DNA of 41,657 bases from an uncultured Muribaculaceae bacterium (GCA_910577465.1 CAJTMM010000007.1:54976-96632), one strand, 5' to 3'; numbered from the stretch's first letter, positions 1 to 8,951 are shown. Numbers and translations: made by a program. The notes: generated by a model from the sequence alone, not told the origin.

Positions 1-34
1 GGGTAATTTTTATAAAAAAGGTCGCTAAAACCAC

Positions 35-42
35 TATATTTG
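35..42 (+). promoter_or_regulatory. Putative -7 promoter element of the fimbrial operon
   Basis: TATATTTG matches the Bacteroidota -7 consensus TAnnTTTG. Transcription would begin near position 48-50, ahead of the ATG codons at 103 and 106. A clear -33 TTTG is not visible, since the window starts just upstream. The element also covers a TTG codon at 40 that would otherwise give a longer reading frame, which argues against using that codon. Confidence 0.4.
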
Positions 43-102
43 CAGCCTATTTTGATAGGTGATAGGTGTTTACCGAATTATAGTAATTGTATTCACTTTA
101 TA

Positions 103-1428
103 ATGATGGATATTTCTATTCATAAAAATTATAAAGAAACTAAATTTAATACCAAAAATAATAGCTCGCTCGCTTCATTGCGATTAGCGGCTATGATGTT
201 TATTTCATTAATATCCGCATTATCGGTCAGGGTCAATGCCAATGAAATGGCTACTGACACGGTGTGTATTGCTGCACAAGCGCAATCCCGTATCGATTTC
301 AGGGTTAATCTGACTGATTTTGATACAGATTATCATGGTAATGATTTAAGGTTGGAACAGATGCTTTCCGAATTAGATACCATGGTACTTAACCCCCATG
401 TACGTATCAAGAGAATCACCATACTGGGTACGGCATCTCCGGAAGGTCCTTATCAGAAAAACGTACGCTTGGCAACCGGTCGCGCCAACGCACTCGCATC
501 CATTCTTAAAACCCGCTACTCTTTTCCTGACAGCATCTACACGGTATCTATAGTCCCTGAGTATTGGGATGGTCTGAACCGTATGCTCACCAAAGAGGTT
601 TCGGCACCTGATACCGAATTAGTTCTCAAATTGCTCGGAGAAACAGACAATCTTGATATGGATGAACGTGAATACCGCCTCAAGTCATTGTCTGGAGGAC
701 GCCCCTACTCCTATATACGAAAACATATATTGCCATATTTGCGACAGGCATCGGTTACTGTTGATTTCGAATCATTACGGATTCGGCAATATCAGGAAGC
801 TATCTCCCCCGAATGCCATACATTCAATACCATTATGTCTGTCTCCGACATTTTGCCGATTGGCATATCATCGGCATATTACACCTCACCCCGTGAACGT
901 TTCTTCTCAATTAAGACTAATCTTCTGTGGGATGCCATATTATGTGCTAATCTCGGTTTTGAGGTTGAGCTATTTCCGCATTGGAGTCTTGATGTCCCGG
1001 TATGGTATTCTCCATACGATATCAATAAATATTGGCGTATCAGATTACTCGCCATACAGCCCGAAGTGCGTTATTGGCCTAAAGATGCCGGCATAGGACA
1101 TTATTTTGGAATACACACTTCGGTTGTGGGTTTTAATGTGAGCACCGGTGGCAAATTCCGTTACCAGGATTCCAATCATGCAGCTTTCGGTCTTGGCATA
1201 GGCTATGGTTACGCCTTTCACCTCGACAAAGCGCATCGGTGGAGTCTCGAAGCCCAAATTGGAGTGGGATACATCAACTACCGGTTGGCGAAATATTATA
1301 ACACCGGGAGAAACGGAGCTGAGGTATCACACAAAAGCGGATTATATTGGGGTGTTACACGTGCCGGCGTGACTATCGCATATAAATTCTACCGCGAAAG
1401 AAAAGAAAGGAAATGGATGAGATGGTAG
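103..1428 (+). CDS. DUF3575 domain protein with OmpA-like N-terminal part
   Basis: Probable outer-membrane or periplasmic protein of a fimbria/surface operon. The frame is open from a TTG at 40, but that codon lies inside a promoter-like element, so I start at ATG 103 (106 or 193 are possible). From 103 the protein is 441 residues. A hydrophobic stretch near residues 30-47 ends in RVNA and looks like a signal peptide. The following part has an OmpA-like signature (ASPEG, then LATGRANAL). The C-terminal half, from about SIKTNLLWDA onward, is the DUF3575 region with alternating barrel-like strands (W-L-x-L-D-V-P-V-W-Y pattern). The downstream DUF5119 gene overlaps its end by 16 bp, implying co-translation. 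DUF3575 genes commonly sit with DUF5119 and fimbrillin genes in Bacteroidales. Its exact role is not established; I infer assembly or anchoring of the fimbrillin. Confidence 0.8.
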   Translation: MMDISIHKNYKETKFNTKNNSSLASLRLAAMMFISLISALSVRVNANEMATDTVCIAAQAQSRIDFRVNLTDFDTDYHGNDLRLEQMLSELDTMVLNPHVRIKRITILGTASPEGPYQKNVRLATGRANALASILKTRYSFPDSIYTVSIVPEYWDGLNRMLTKEVSAPDTELVLKLLGETDNLDMDEREYRLKSLSGGRPYSYIRKHILPYLRQASVTVDFESLRIRQYQEAISPECHTFNTIMSVSDILPIGISSAYYTSPRERFFSIKTNLLWDAILCANLGFEVELFPHWSLDVPVWYSPYDINKYWRIRLLAIQPEVRYWPKDAGIGHYFGIHTSVVGFNVSTGGKFRYQDSNHAAFGLGIGYGYAFHLDKAHRWSLEAQIGVGYINYRLAKYYNTGRNGAEVSHKSGLYWGVTRAGVTIAYKFYRERKERKWMRW

Positions 1429-2459
1429 GTCGTAAATCAAGAGCGAAAGCATTGGAATTAATGCATTTTATATTGGTTGCGATGTCTATTGCGTTTACAT
1501 CGTGCGATGCCACTATACATTTTTATCCGGAGCCTACGGATAAGAACAAGTCTCAGATACGTCTGAATGTGGATTGGAGCGGATACGGAAAGACGATTCC
1601 GACCGGTATGACAGTGCTGTGCCATCATACCGAGACAGGTGAACAGGTAAGCATAATCGATAATAATACGGACTATGTGACACCGTACCTCAAACAGGGG
1701 CGGCATTGGGCTACGGTATTCAATCTTACCGAAGATGAATTCAGCTATGTAGCATTCCGTGGGCTTGATGCAGTGGAAACTTCCGAGGCGTACGCGCTTG
1801 AGCGTGTCGGTTCAAAATGGTATTCCGATCGGAGCGACGGAAACAATTATTTGGCGGAATGTCCCGAATGGTTGGCAGTGGATACAATCATGACCGACCA
1901 TGTAGCGGAATCCCCTGCCGACGGATTAAATGTGATAGGTACTCTGCATCCCCAGAATATTATATACACACTGCATATAGCCATATACACAGAGAACATT
2001 AGCAACCTCCGTTCTGCGCGTGGGGCCATCAGTGGTCTTGCATCAGGACGAAGATTTGCAAGCGACGAGCCCAATAGCAATACTACAACGGTGACCCACC
2101 TTATCGAATCATCCGATTGGTCGCGCTCGCGCATATCATCATATCCCGACATTGGAGTCGTAAAAGCCGATATCACATGTTTCGGTCTCCCCGGCAATCA
2201 TAACGGGTCGGCTGATGAAAACTATCTTGAATTTCAAGCAATGCTTTCTGATGGAAAAACTGTGTGGAAATACGAAATTCCTGTAGGTAATCTCATAGTT
2301 GAACGATATTCTCCTCCCGGCAGACGGGGTGACAATCTGAATTTATATCTTGATGTATGGCTGAATCCACCACTACCACCCGGAGGTGATAGCGACTGGG
2401 GATTCGACGTATGGATAGATGACTGGGACGAGCAGGATGATTTCCATATTCCATTTTAG
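1413..2459 (+). CDS. DUF5119 domain lipoprotein
   Basis: A 348-residue predicted lipoprotein. The N-terminus has a hydrophobic stretch ending in the lipobox AFTSC (Cys31), so the mature protein is likely lipid-anchored and surface or periplasmic. The rest resembles DUF5119 proteins, which lie beside DUF3575 and fimbrillin genes in gut Bacteroidales. Recognisable features are the early HFYPEP motif, the IRLNVDW strand and a Trp/Asp/Gly-rich C-terminus. The ATG at 1413 overlaps the end of the DUF3575 gene in another frame. The fimbrillin gene follows after 45 bp of AT-rich DNA with no terminator, so all three are probably one transcript. The function is unknown; I infer a minor fimbrial or anchoring subunit. 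Confidence 0.75.
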   Translation: MDEMVGRKSRAKALELMHFILVAMSIAFTSCDATIHFYPEPTDKNKSQIRLNVDWSGYGKTIPTGMTVLCHHTETGEQVSIIDNNTDYVTPYLKQGRHWATVFNLTEDEFSYVAFRGLDAVETSEAYALERVGSKWYSDRSDGNNYLAECPEWLAVDTIMTDHVAESPADGLNVIGTLHPQNIIYTLHIAIYTENISNLRSARGAISGLASGRRFASDEPNSNTTTVTHLIESSDWSRSRISSYPDIGVVKADITCFGLPGNHNGSADENYLEFQAMLSDGKTVWKYEIPVGNLIVERYSPPGRRGDNLNLYLDVWLNPPLPPGGDSDWGFDVWIDDWDEQDDFHIPF

Positions 2460-2504
2460 TAAACATTAAGTAAACCAATTAATAATCAAAAAAACAATTT
2501 TTTA

Positions 2505-4193
2505 ATGAAAGCTAATAAGATTCTGATGGCTTTCGTAGCCATTGCAGCGACTGCAACAGTCAGCTGTACTCAGGAAGAAGAGTTGTTAAACGACAACGGT
2601 AGTAACGTTCAGAAACCCGACGGTGATGCAGTGACATTCGGAACATACCTCTCCGGGGCTCCCGAATCGCGCGCATCGGTGATGGACCTTCCCGCCCTTA
2701 AGGAAAAGGGATTCGGTGTGTTTGGATACTACACCGAAACAGAGGACTATAACACAACAAGTCCCAACCACCAGCCCAATTTCATGTACAACCAGGAAGT
2801 GACTTGGAAAGCCGATGACGCCGACGGCGGTATGTGGCAGTACTCCCCCGTGAAATACTGGCCGAGCAATCCACTCGAAAAAGTATCGTTCTTCGCCTAC
2901 GCTCCCTACAACGATACCTTTGGTGCTACGGGCATCACTGCCTTTACCTCGAACACCACAGCCGGAGACCCCAAACTCTCGTTCAAGATGGACGAGAACG
3001 TCGACAATCAGATTGACCTGCTCTATAGCAACGGAGCAATGAACCTCAGCAAGCAGACCATCGAAGAGAAGGTAAATTTCCGATTCAAGCACGCCCTGTC
3101 GCGCATAGGCTTCAAGCGCGTGGCTGTCATCAACGAAAATAGTGTCGAAAATGGCAATGAAGATAACGGCAACAGTGAGTTGAGCAAGCATGGCATTAAG
3201 CTTACTGACAAATCGACTATTGTAATCAACAGCGTGTCGATAACTTCAAGCCAGTTTGGTGACAACGGAGACTTCAATCTCCGCACCGGCGAATGGGAGA
3301 ATTATGAGACCAAATCACACACTTACACACTCACCGCCGAAAACGGTGATTTCGTCAACAGCACTCTCACTCCCGACAACGCCACCACAGTGATGAACCT
3401 CACCAAGGACGATAAATATCTGATGGTGATGCCCACCCCCGTTAAGGACAAATATTCCAACGAAGATATCCCCGTAATGGTGACCGTCAAATTTGATGTC
3501 CTCACCGAGGACCCCAAGCTCGCCGGTGGCGAAAGTAGAATCACAAGCGAGGTAACGGCACCCTTCAATTTTGCGTTCCAGGCAGGTAAATCGTATAATT
3601 TCGTGCTTCACATCGGTCTGACATCCGTGAAACTCGATGCTTCCGTCGAAGATTGGATTGACAATGATCACCGAGGGGTGGAAGATATTGTAGTAAATAC
3701 TCCCAGCAATGACTCCTACACTCTTGTTCTCGATGCCCGCGACGGCAGATTCAGAAATGGTAGCGAATACTATGTAATGACCAAGTTTGATCTGGATTTG
3801 GAAAATGGAGTAGTGGCAGATGCCGTATTTGAAATTCCTTACTTCTATAACAACAAGAGCGAGCAATACTGGGACGCCCCCGAAAATGATATATACTGGA
3901 AATATCAGTTAGACTATTATGGATTTGTGTGCTGGTGCGACAACATTGTTGAGAATCTGGAAGCCCCGATGGAACTTCATTCTAAATATGAAGGTGAAGG
4001 CAGATTTAAAGGATTTAAATATTACAGTCCTACTCCGCTTATCTTCGAAGATAAGTGGGCTTACGACTACGACCCTACTGCTCCGGACCTGCTGATACCG
4101 TCGGAAACGACCATCACCATTCCGGTAGACGATCCCACAAGATTCCGCATCCTATACGCCGTATGGCCCATAGGCGAAAACCACTTAGATTAA
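2505..4193 (+). CDS. Fimbrillin family (Mfa-like) lipoprotein
   Basis: A 562-residue fimbrillin-like protein, the probable main structural subunit of a type V-like pilus or surface adhesin. It has a lipoprotein signal with lipobox VSC (Cys21). A fimbrillin-like N-terminal domain follows: VTFGTYL, then EKGFGVFGYY, PVKYWP, KVSFFAYAP and FRFKHALSRI are typical motifs of this family. In characterised fimbrillins the lipidated precursor is exported, cleaved by an Arg-specific protease and polymerised by strand exchange. Codon choice is more biased toward C-ending codons than in the two preceding genes, suggesting high expression. A strong terminator lies 41 bp after the stop. There is no separate Mfa2/FimB anchor or tip gene downstream, so the DUF3575/DUF5119 partners may serve that role. 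Confidence 0.88.
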   Translation: MKANKILMAFVAIAATATVSCTQEEELLNDNGSNVQKPDGDAVTFGTYLSGAPESRASVMDLPALKEKGFGVFGYYTETEDYNTTSPNHQPNFMYNQEVTWKADDADGGMWQYSPVKYWPSNPLEKVSFFAYAPYNDTFGATGITAFTSNTTAGDPKLSFKMDENVDNQIDLLYSNGAMNLSKQTIEEKVNFRFKHALSRIGFKRVAVINENSVENGNEDNGNSELSKHGIKLTDKSTIVINSVSITSSQFGDNGDFNLRTGEWENYETKSHTYTLTAENGDFVNSTLTPDNATTVMNLTKDDKYLMVMPTPVKDKYSNEDIPVMVTVKFDVLTEDPKLAGGESRITSEVTAPFNFAFQAGKSYNFVLHIGLTSVKLDASVEDWIDNDHRGVEDIVVNTPSNDSYTLVLDARDGRFRNGSEYYVMTKFDLDLENGVVADAVFEIPYFYNNKSEQYWDAPENDIYWKYQLDYYGFVCWCDNIVENLEAPMELHSKYEGEGRFKGFKYYSPTPLIFEDKWAYDYDPTAPDLLIPSETTITIPVDDPTRFRILYAVWPIGENHLD

Positions 4194-4234
4194 CGCTATA
4201 AGGCTCCCGGTCTCCTTTAGAGACTGAACGCATC

Positions 4235-4267
4235 AACCCCGCGCATCATTCCGGTGCGCGGGGTTTT
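4235..4267 (+). terminator. Rho-independent terminator of the fimbrial operon
   Basis: A perfect 11-bp stem (AACCCCGCGCA at 4235-4245 with TGCGCGGGGTT at 4255-4265) closes a 9-nt loop and runs into a short T run. It lies just after the fimbrillin stop and is GC-rich, so it should be efficient. Confidence 0.88.
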
Positions 4268-4429
4268 GATTATATCAACCTTGGATATGAATAGAGAATA
4301 TTGTTTAACATGCGGTTATAGTCCGCTGGTGAGTTATAAATATGTAAATATAAGTACCGGCATCCGCCACAATCACTAATAGCGCGGTGTTAATAGATTC
4401 GTAACCATGGTTGAATATAACTGAAACAG
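4268..4429. other. Convergent intergenic spacer without a recognisable gene
   Basis: This AT-rich stretch lies between the two convergent terminators. I see no start-to-stop frame with coding character, no tRNA-like cloverleaf and no clear promoter in it. Confidence 0.5.
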
Positions 4430-4473
4430 ATAGCGGCGTGCTCACTTTAAATAAAGTTACGCAACGCCGCTAT
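4430..4473 (-). terminator. Hairpin terminator of the rsmI-lipoprotein operon
   Basis: A perfect 10-bp stem (ATAGCGGCGT at 4430-4439, ACGCCGCTAT at 4464-4473) encloses an inner ACTTTA/TAAAGT stem (4444-4449 with 4452-4457). It lies 27 bp beyond the stop of the minus-strand lipoprotein gene. The U-tract on the minus strand is short (CTGTTTC), so efficiency is uncertain. Confidence 0.6.
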
Positions 4474-4499
4474 TGATTTATATGTCCTAATATATCTTA

Positions 4500-5378
4500 T
4501 CAGTCTATTTGCACGACCAAAAAATTAGAGGTACTCCAAAAACGCGTAGGATTGGTTATCTGGAGGATTTTTTCACCATTCTCTCCTTCAGTTATCTGAT
4601 ATGAGTCTGACGGCTGGTTAGTCATGACTTTAGCTTTTTTGGAGTGCAATGGCAATGCTGTCAATGTACGTTTGTCAACAGGTGTGAAATAAGACATCTC
4701 AAAGTCACCTTGCATTATCTTTGTCTTTCTTAAGAACCCGGTCTTAATTATTTTATGCTCTTCAAGCTCCTTCTTGGAACCAAGGGCATAATAGCAAGTG
4801 TTAAGTTCATTGGTCAGAGTCTGGGTCTCTTTTATTGCCTGTTCACGTCCTGCTTTTTCTTCCGCCACTGTGGAGTGGAGGGAATCTACAGTGGTATTGA
4901 GATTGGCGATCGTCACATTCGCAGCCGTAAGTTGCGTGGTAAGCTCTTGGATTTGTGATTCGTTTTGTGCAATCTGTCCTTTAAGTGTCTCAATTGTTTT
5001 CAGGAGCTTCGCATTTTCACCTTGATGCTGCTTGATTTTCTTCTCAAGTTCGGCAAGACGCGTCCTACGATCTGCCAATGCCTGCTTCACGGCTGCTATA
5101 TCATTTTTTAGCTGCTGCTTTTTTGATGGAGTTTCGGATTGAATGCTTGCCGGGGTGGATAGAATTTGTTCCATCTCTTTAAGCTGCATCATATCATCTG
5201 AAATGTCATTAACCAATGCGAGCAATGTATCCTGAGTCTGCAACGTAGATTCCAGTTCTGCACGACTCATGGTCACCATAGTGCTATCGTTGGTGGCGTC
5301 ACTACGTTCTCCGGTATGTCCGCAGGATGCCATCAATAAGGCAAACGCACCGGCTGTAATCAATTGTACCTTCTTCAT
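4500..5378 (-). CDS. Coiled-coil lipoprotein of unknown function
   Basis: About 292 residues from the ATG at 5378 (an ATG two codons earlier at 5384 is equally possible). The open frame extends further upstream, but that part overlaps rsmI and lacks a signal sequence. The chosen start gives MKKVQLITAG, a hydrophobic core and lipobox MASC (Cys19), so it is a predicted lipoprotein. A long heptad-like coiled coil spans roughly residues 60-200, rich in Gln, Lys, Glu and Leu. A compact C-terminal domain of mixed polar and hydrophobic composition follows, ending in a hydrophobic strand (NFLVVQID). It follows rsmI by about 31 bp on the same strand and ends before a hairpin. I do not recognise the family. 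The arrangement suggests an envelope-spanning or scaffold protein. Confidence 0.75.
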   Translation of the reverse strand: MKKVQLITAGAFALLMASCGHTGERSDATNDSTMVTMSRAELESTLQTQDTLLALVNDISDDMMQLKEMEQILSTPASIQSETPSKKQQLKNDIAAVKQALADRRTRLAELEKKIKQHQGENAKLLKTIETLKGQIAQNESQIQELTTQLTAANVTIANLNTTVDSLHSTVAEEKAGREQAIKETQTLTNELNTCYYALGSKKELEEHKIIKTGFLRKTKIMQGDFEMSYFTPVDKRTLTALPLHSKKAKVMTNQPSDSYQITEGENGEKILQITNPTRFWSTSNFLVVQID

Positions 5379-5409
5379 AATCATAATAGTTGGTGGTATA
5401 TTCCGTTTT

Positions 5410-6141
5410 TTAATCGTCGTAAGACTTATATTTGTTTTTGTGCTTTGGCGCTTCGTCTTTATCTTTTTTGCCGCCGATAATAATAACAATCTCTCCTTTG
5501 GGATTGTTTTGGGTGAAAAACGCGATCAATTCCCCCAATGTCCCACGCACCGTTGTTTCATGAATTTTGGATATTTCCCGTGACACAGAAGCATCTCTAT
5601 CGACACCGCAATATTCTGCAAGCTGCGTCAATGTCTTCACCAATCGCAAAGGTGACTCATATATAACTACGGTACGCTGCTCTTCCGATATCTCGTTGAG
5701 TCTTGTAGCCCTGCCCTTTTTAGGCGGTAAGAAACCTTCAAAGCAAAATCTGTCACAGGGCAGACCCGAATTTACCAAAGCGGGGACGAATGCGGTGGCG
5801 CCGGGCAGGGTTATAACCGGGATGTCATTTTTCCTGCATTCCCGTGACAATAAAAAACCGGGGTCGCTTATGCCGGGAGTGCCTGCATCGCTTATCAGGG
5901 CTATATCCTCGCCCGATAGCAAACGTGATATTATCGGCTCCACGGTTCCATGTTCATTAAACTTATGGTGACTCATCAATGGCACATTTATACCAAAATG
6001 TTTCAGAAGCACGCCGCTTGTGCGTGTGTCTTCCGCCAAAATAAGGTCACAGTTAGTTAATACCGATATTGCCCGTGGGGTCATATCCTCAAGATTACCT
6101 ACAGGAGTCGGTACTATATATAGCGTGCCGGATGATTGCAT
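5410..6141 (-). CDS. rsmI: 16S rRNA (cytidine-1402-2'-O)-methyltransferase RsmI
   Basis: RsmI methylates the ribose of C1402 in 16S rRNA using S-adenosylmethionine, fine-tuning the decoding centre. The N-terminal LYIVPTPVGNLEDMTPRA and LAEDTRTSG, then LISDAGTPGISDPG, LPGATAFVPALVNSGLP, FEGFLPPKKGR and VIYESPLRL are family hallmarks of this tetrapyrrole-methylase-fold enzyme. The frame can begin at a TTG at 6153 directly abutting the previous stop. I prefer the ATG at 6141, which gives the normal N-terminus and a 12-bp gap. The C-terminus carries an extra Lys/Asp-rich tail. It is in line with the hypothetical gene upstream and the lipoprotein downstream, probably co-transcribed. Confidence 0.95.
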   Translation of the reverse strand: MQSSGTLYIVPTPVGNLEDMTPRAISVLTNCDLILAEDTRTSGVLLKHFGINVPLMSHHKFNEHGTVEPIISRLLSGEDIALISDAGTPGISDPGFLLSRECRKNDIPVITLPGATAFVPALVNSGLPCDRFCFEGFLPPKKGRATRLNEISEEQRTVVIYESPLRLVKTLTQLAEYCGVDRDASVSREISKIHETTVRGTLGELIAFFTQNNPKGEIVIIIGGKKDKDEAPKHKNKYKSYDD

Positions 6142-6153
6142 GATGCGTGACAA

Positions 6154-6726
6154 TTAAATGAATCGTGCTGTGACAATACGCATAAAATCCTTCACATCCT
6201 CATTCTCGGGGTCCCAGCATAAATCATTGTAAAAATAATCCTCAATCTCCCCTACACTGGTCATGGCATTTACCACATGGAGGGCATCGGCCATTTCAGC
6301 ATCACTATTGGCAAATAGCTCGCGACGGAAACGAAACTTGTCATTCAATGTAAACCCCGATGGCACGTCCGCTATACGGATAGTCTCGCTCTCATTGCAA
6401 ATATCTGTTTTCTCATCGGCAGAATCAGCACTGACGCTTATCTCCGGTATTGATTCGACGTCTGATTCCGGCTGACAGCATGGTGACGTCCCTGCATCCT
6501 CAGATTCTTCCAACTCGGTTGAACGGGCTACAGCATCCATTTCAGCAGATGATACCGACACGGAATCGGCATTTAATCGAGCTACACCATCTGCCAACAT
6601 TCCTGCCTTCTCTTTCAGAAGAGACCAAGCCGCAGCGGGAGCATTCTCTTCTCTCCGTTCAATCAATGTAAGAAGTCCTTCTACTTCAAGACAGAGATTC
6701 AATAATTTTTCAACCTGATTATCCAT
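6154..6726 (-). CDS. Conserved hypothetical protein upstream of rsmI
   Basis: A 190-residue cytoplasmic protein with no signal peptide. The N-terminal 50 residues are helical (VEKLLNLCLEVEGLLTLIERREE). A low-complexity acidic and Ser/Glu-rich linker follows (about residues 55-115). The compact C-terminal segment (FTLNDKFRFRRELFAN, then DYFYNDLCWDPENEDVKDFM) has the look of a short domain found in many Bacteroidales hypothetical proteins. No catalytic motif is visible and I assign no function. A -7-like promoter element lies about 35 bp upstream, and rsmI follows after 12 bp, so this is probably the first gene of the operon. Confidence 0.75.
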   Translation of the reverse strand: MDNQVEKLLNLCLEVEGLLTLIERREENAPAAAWSLLKEKAGMLADGVARLNADSVSVSSAEMDAVARSTELEESEDAGTSPCCQPESDVESIPEISVSADSADEKTDICNESETIRIADVPSGFTLNDKFRFRRELFANSDAEMADALHVVNAMTSVGEIEDYFYNDLCWDPENEDVKDFMRIVTARFI

Positions 6727-6760
6727 ATTATCGAGGTGTTTTAATGTTACAATATTGGCA

Positions 6761-6768
6761 CAAAGGTA
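6761..6768 (-). promoter_or_regulatory. Putative -7 element for the rsmI operon
   Basis: On the minus strand the sequence reads TACCTTTG, matching TAnnTTTG, about 35 bp ahead of the ATG at 6726. I see no good -33 TTTG at the expected spacing. Confidence 0.45.
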
Positions 6769-6856
6769 TAGAAAAACTATGATATACGGATGCTGCGCCC
6801 TTTAAATAAATCAGTGTGCTCTGTAACTCATTGGCATATATCTACGATGCATAACG

Positions 6857-8200
6857 CTATATGGAACCGTGCAACCGCTCTATGAGCAAATCGCCAATTG
6901 CCTTTTTGACCGTGGCTCTTGATGAGAATCCGTTGAGCATCACCACTACTACGTGTGACGGAACCCCGTCATCGCCAAGCATATATCCGGCATAACACTG
7001 CACATTTCTCATACTGCCTGTTTTGGTGGCAAGACGTCCGTCCAACGGTGAGTCTTTTAAGAAATTCCGCATAGTTCCGTCTTGTCCCGCCCGAGGGAAG
7101 CACTGCAGATAGCGGTTGTCGCTATTGTTGTTACGGGCCATCCATACGAGCACATCGGCTAAAAAATAGGGTGTTATGCGGTTATTCCGGGAGAGCCCAC
7201 TGCCATCCTCTATCACAATTCCGCATGTATCCACACCGTTGTTGGCCCACAAGGTTAATTCAGCGTCTATGGCGTCCTTTCGCGAACGTCCTGCTGCTAC
7301 GGTGCGTAACATTCCTTCGGTCATCATATTGTCGCTCCGAAACATCAGACTTTTCAGAATGTCGGCATATTTAGGAGACTGATGACGGTATATAAGTGTT
7401 CGGTGTCCTGAGTGTTTCAATTTCTTACCGGAAACTGCAACACCTTGACCGGTGAGAGCCAATTCGATAGCCTTGCACATGGACGATTCCGGATCGGGAT
7501 TGGACAATGCCGTGGATGATTTACGGCTTTTTCGTCCGGTAACCGTGATTTTTTTATTGGACATTTCTATCTTTGTGGCTCTGCGCGATGGCACAAAATT
7601 GATTTTCAGTCCCGGTATTTCCGGTTGACACCTTTTGGATGGCATGGATAGTACAAATTTGTTGTCGGCGTAATTTAACGCATGGTGCGCGGCTCCATAA
7701 GGCCACATCAAATCTTCCGACATCCATCCGTCGGGTACGCATTCCTCCATAGCCGCTGGATATGATGCCAGCACACACCCGCTCACCTCCTTAACACCCA
7801 TGTGGCGAAGAGCGGAAGCCACACTGTCGGCAACACCGGAATATTCGGGGAAGTATGCCGATTCGATTGTCGGATCGCCGGTTGCATAAACGACTATATT
7901 GCCTTTCAATATGCCATTTTTAATAGGACCGTCGGCTATGATTTCCGTTTCGAAGCAGTCGTCGGGCGAAGATGTGCTGAGTACGGTGGCCGAAGTAATT
8001 GCCTTTGTGACACTTGCCGGGATGAGCGGAATCTCCCCGTTGACATCCATTACCACCTCCCCTGTCCGGATATTCTCAATATATATACCGACATTTGCAG
8101 CCGGTATGTCAGGCACCGACTGCAGGTAGGTGTCATTGCTTGCCGAAAATGCCACCAAAGGGAGCATCCATGTCAGAAATGGTATGAGACGTTTCAACAT
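6857..8200 (-). CDS. dacB: D-alanyl-D-alanine carboxypeptidase/endopeptidase (PBP4, peptidase S13)
   Basis: A periplasmic low-molecular-weight penicillin-binding protein that trims or cleaves peptidoglycan cross-links. The 447-residue protein begins with a signal peptide (LIPFLTWMLPLVAFSAS). It shows all three catalytic motifs of the family in order: SVTK with nucleophile Ser63 and Lys66, SDN at 289-291, and KTG at 393-395. The large insertion between the first two motifs is typical of the PBP4/S13 group. Length and motif spacing are normal, so it should be active. It faces the TetR-fabG pair across a 134-bp divergent intergenic region and has its own promoter there. No convincing terminator follows. 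Confidence 0.93.
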   Translation of the reverse strand: MLKRLIPFLTWMLPLVAFSASNDTYLQSVPDIPAANVGIYIENIRTGEVVMDVNGEIPLIPASVTKAITSATVLSTSSPDDCFETEIIADGPIKNGILKGNIVVYATGDPTIESAYFPEYSGVADSVASALRHMGVKEVSGCVLASYPAAMEECVPDGWMSEDLMWPYGAAHHALNYADNKFVLSMPSKRCQPEIPGLKINFVPSRRATKIEMSNKKITVTGRKSRKSSTALSNPDPESSMCKAIELALTGQGVAVSGKKLKHSGHRTLIYRHQSPKYADILKSLMFRSDNMMTEGMLRTVAAGRSRKDAIDAELTLWANNGVDTCGIVIEDGSGLSRNNRITPYFLADVLVWMARNNNSDNRYLQCFPRAGQDGTMRNFLKDSPLDGRLATKTGSMRNVQCYAGYMLGDDGVPSHVVVVMLNGFSSRATVKKAIGDLLIERLHGSI

Positions 8201-8222
8201 TTTCTATAATTTAAACTGAATA

Positions 8223-8301
8223 CGAAATTAGTCAATCTGTTTTTATTGGGGCTAAAAATTAAGTGCATTTTGCGTTATTAAAGAAAATTTGAGTAATTTC
8301 G
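8223..8301. promoter_or_regulatory. Divergent promoter region between dacB and the TetR gene
   Basis: Two near-consensus -7 elements of identical sequence, TAATTTCG, point outward. One is on the minus strand at 8223-8230, toward dacB; the other is on the plus strand at 8294-8301, toward the TetR gene, with a TTTTG about 20 bp upstream of it. Both deviate from TAnnTTTG at one base. A TetR-type operator could lie here, but I see no clear palindrome. Confidence 0.35.
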
Positions 8302-8334
8302 CAGAATAAATCTACCGCTACGCGCATTGGTACA

Positions 8335-8925
8335 ATGGTAAGTAAGACTCGCGATAAATTAATAGAAGTAGCAAGGCAACTATTCGCCTATAAAGGTGTA
8401 GAAAACACCACCATGAATGATATTGCCGCAGCTTCCGACAAGGGAAGACGCACCATATATATCTACTTTAAAAACAAACGTGAAATCTACAATGCCGTTG
8501 TCGAACGACAAAGCGACGTGGTGATATCGCGTTTGCGGGCTGTAGTTGACAGCGAGAAGCCACCTATGGAAAAGTTGGTGGCATATTTGATGTTACGGTT
8601 CGACATCCTTTCAGAAACGGCGCCAAAGCATGAACGACACCGGTTGATATTCAGTCGTGACCATCGCAGGATGGAGCGCATCCAGCGGCTTGCCTTAGCA
8701 AAAGAAAGAGAATTATTTAGTGTGTTGTTGAAGCAGGGAATTGCTGAAGGCGTGTTTGATTCGGAGCAGGCTCGTAGGTTGACATCTTTTTTGACCGTGA
8801 CATTTACCGGTGTGGATTCCTGTCAGCTTCAAGGCGCATTTGAATTAAACGGACTACAGATTGAAGATGTACGCGACAACCTTATAAAGTTTGTGACCGA
8901 AGGAATAAAAAAACAACCTAATTAA
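8335..8925 (+). CDS. TetR/AcrR family transcriptional regulator
   Basis: A 196-residue one-component regulator. The N-terminal 50 residues are a classic TetR helix-turn-helix: RDKLIEVARQLFAYKGVENT, then TMNDIAAASDKGRRTIYIYF, followed by KNKREIYNAV. The C-terminal two thirds are helical and variable, as expected for the ligand-binding/dimerisation domain. The gene ends 26 bp before fabG on the same strand with no terminator, so the two are very likely co-transcribed. TetR-type regulators of fatty-acid genes are well known, so regulation of fabG and of its own promoter is a reasonable inference. The ligand cannot be read from the sequence; an acyl-CoA/acyl-ACP or a drug are both possible. Confidence 0.9.
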   Translation: MVSKTRDKLIEVARQLFAYKGVENTTMNDIAAASDKGRRTIYIYFKNKREIYNAVVERQSDVVISRLRAVVDSEKPPMEKLVAYLMLRFDILSETAPKHERHRLIFSRDHRRMERIQRLALAKERELFSVLLKQGIAEGVFDSEQARRLTSFLTVTFTGVDSCQLQGAFELNGLQIEDVRDNLIKFVTEGIKKQPN

Positions 8926-8951
8926 TATAACCAACTCAATTTTTCATTACA

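Noticed and set aside
40..102. TTG start that would lengthen the DUF3575 protein by 21 residues
   Set aside because: The codon lies inside the TATATTTG promoter-like element, before the expected transcription start. ATG codons at 103 and 106 are available.
2586..3191. A 201-residue antisense frame within the fimbrillin gene
   Set aside because: It is antisense to a clear fimbrillin, with no promoter or domain of its own.
4268..4429. tRNA or small RNA gene between the convergent operons
   Set aside because: No acceptor/anticodon stems or promoter could be drawn.
5379..5489. Upstream extension of the coiled-coil lipoprotein frame
   Set aside because: It overlaps rsmI in another frame and places about 37 basic residues before a normal lipoprotein signal. 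ATG 5378 is better.
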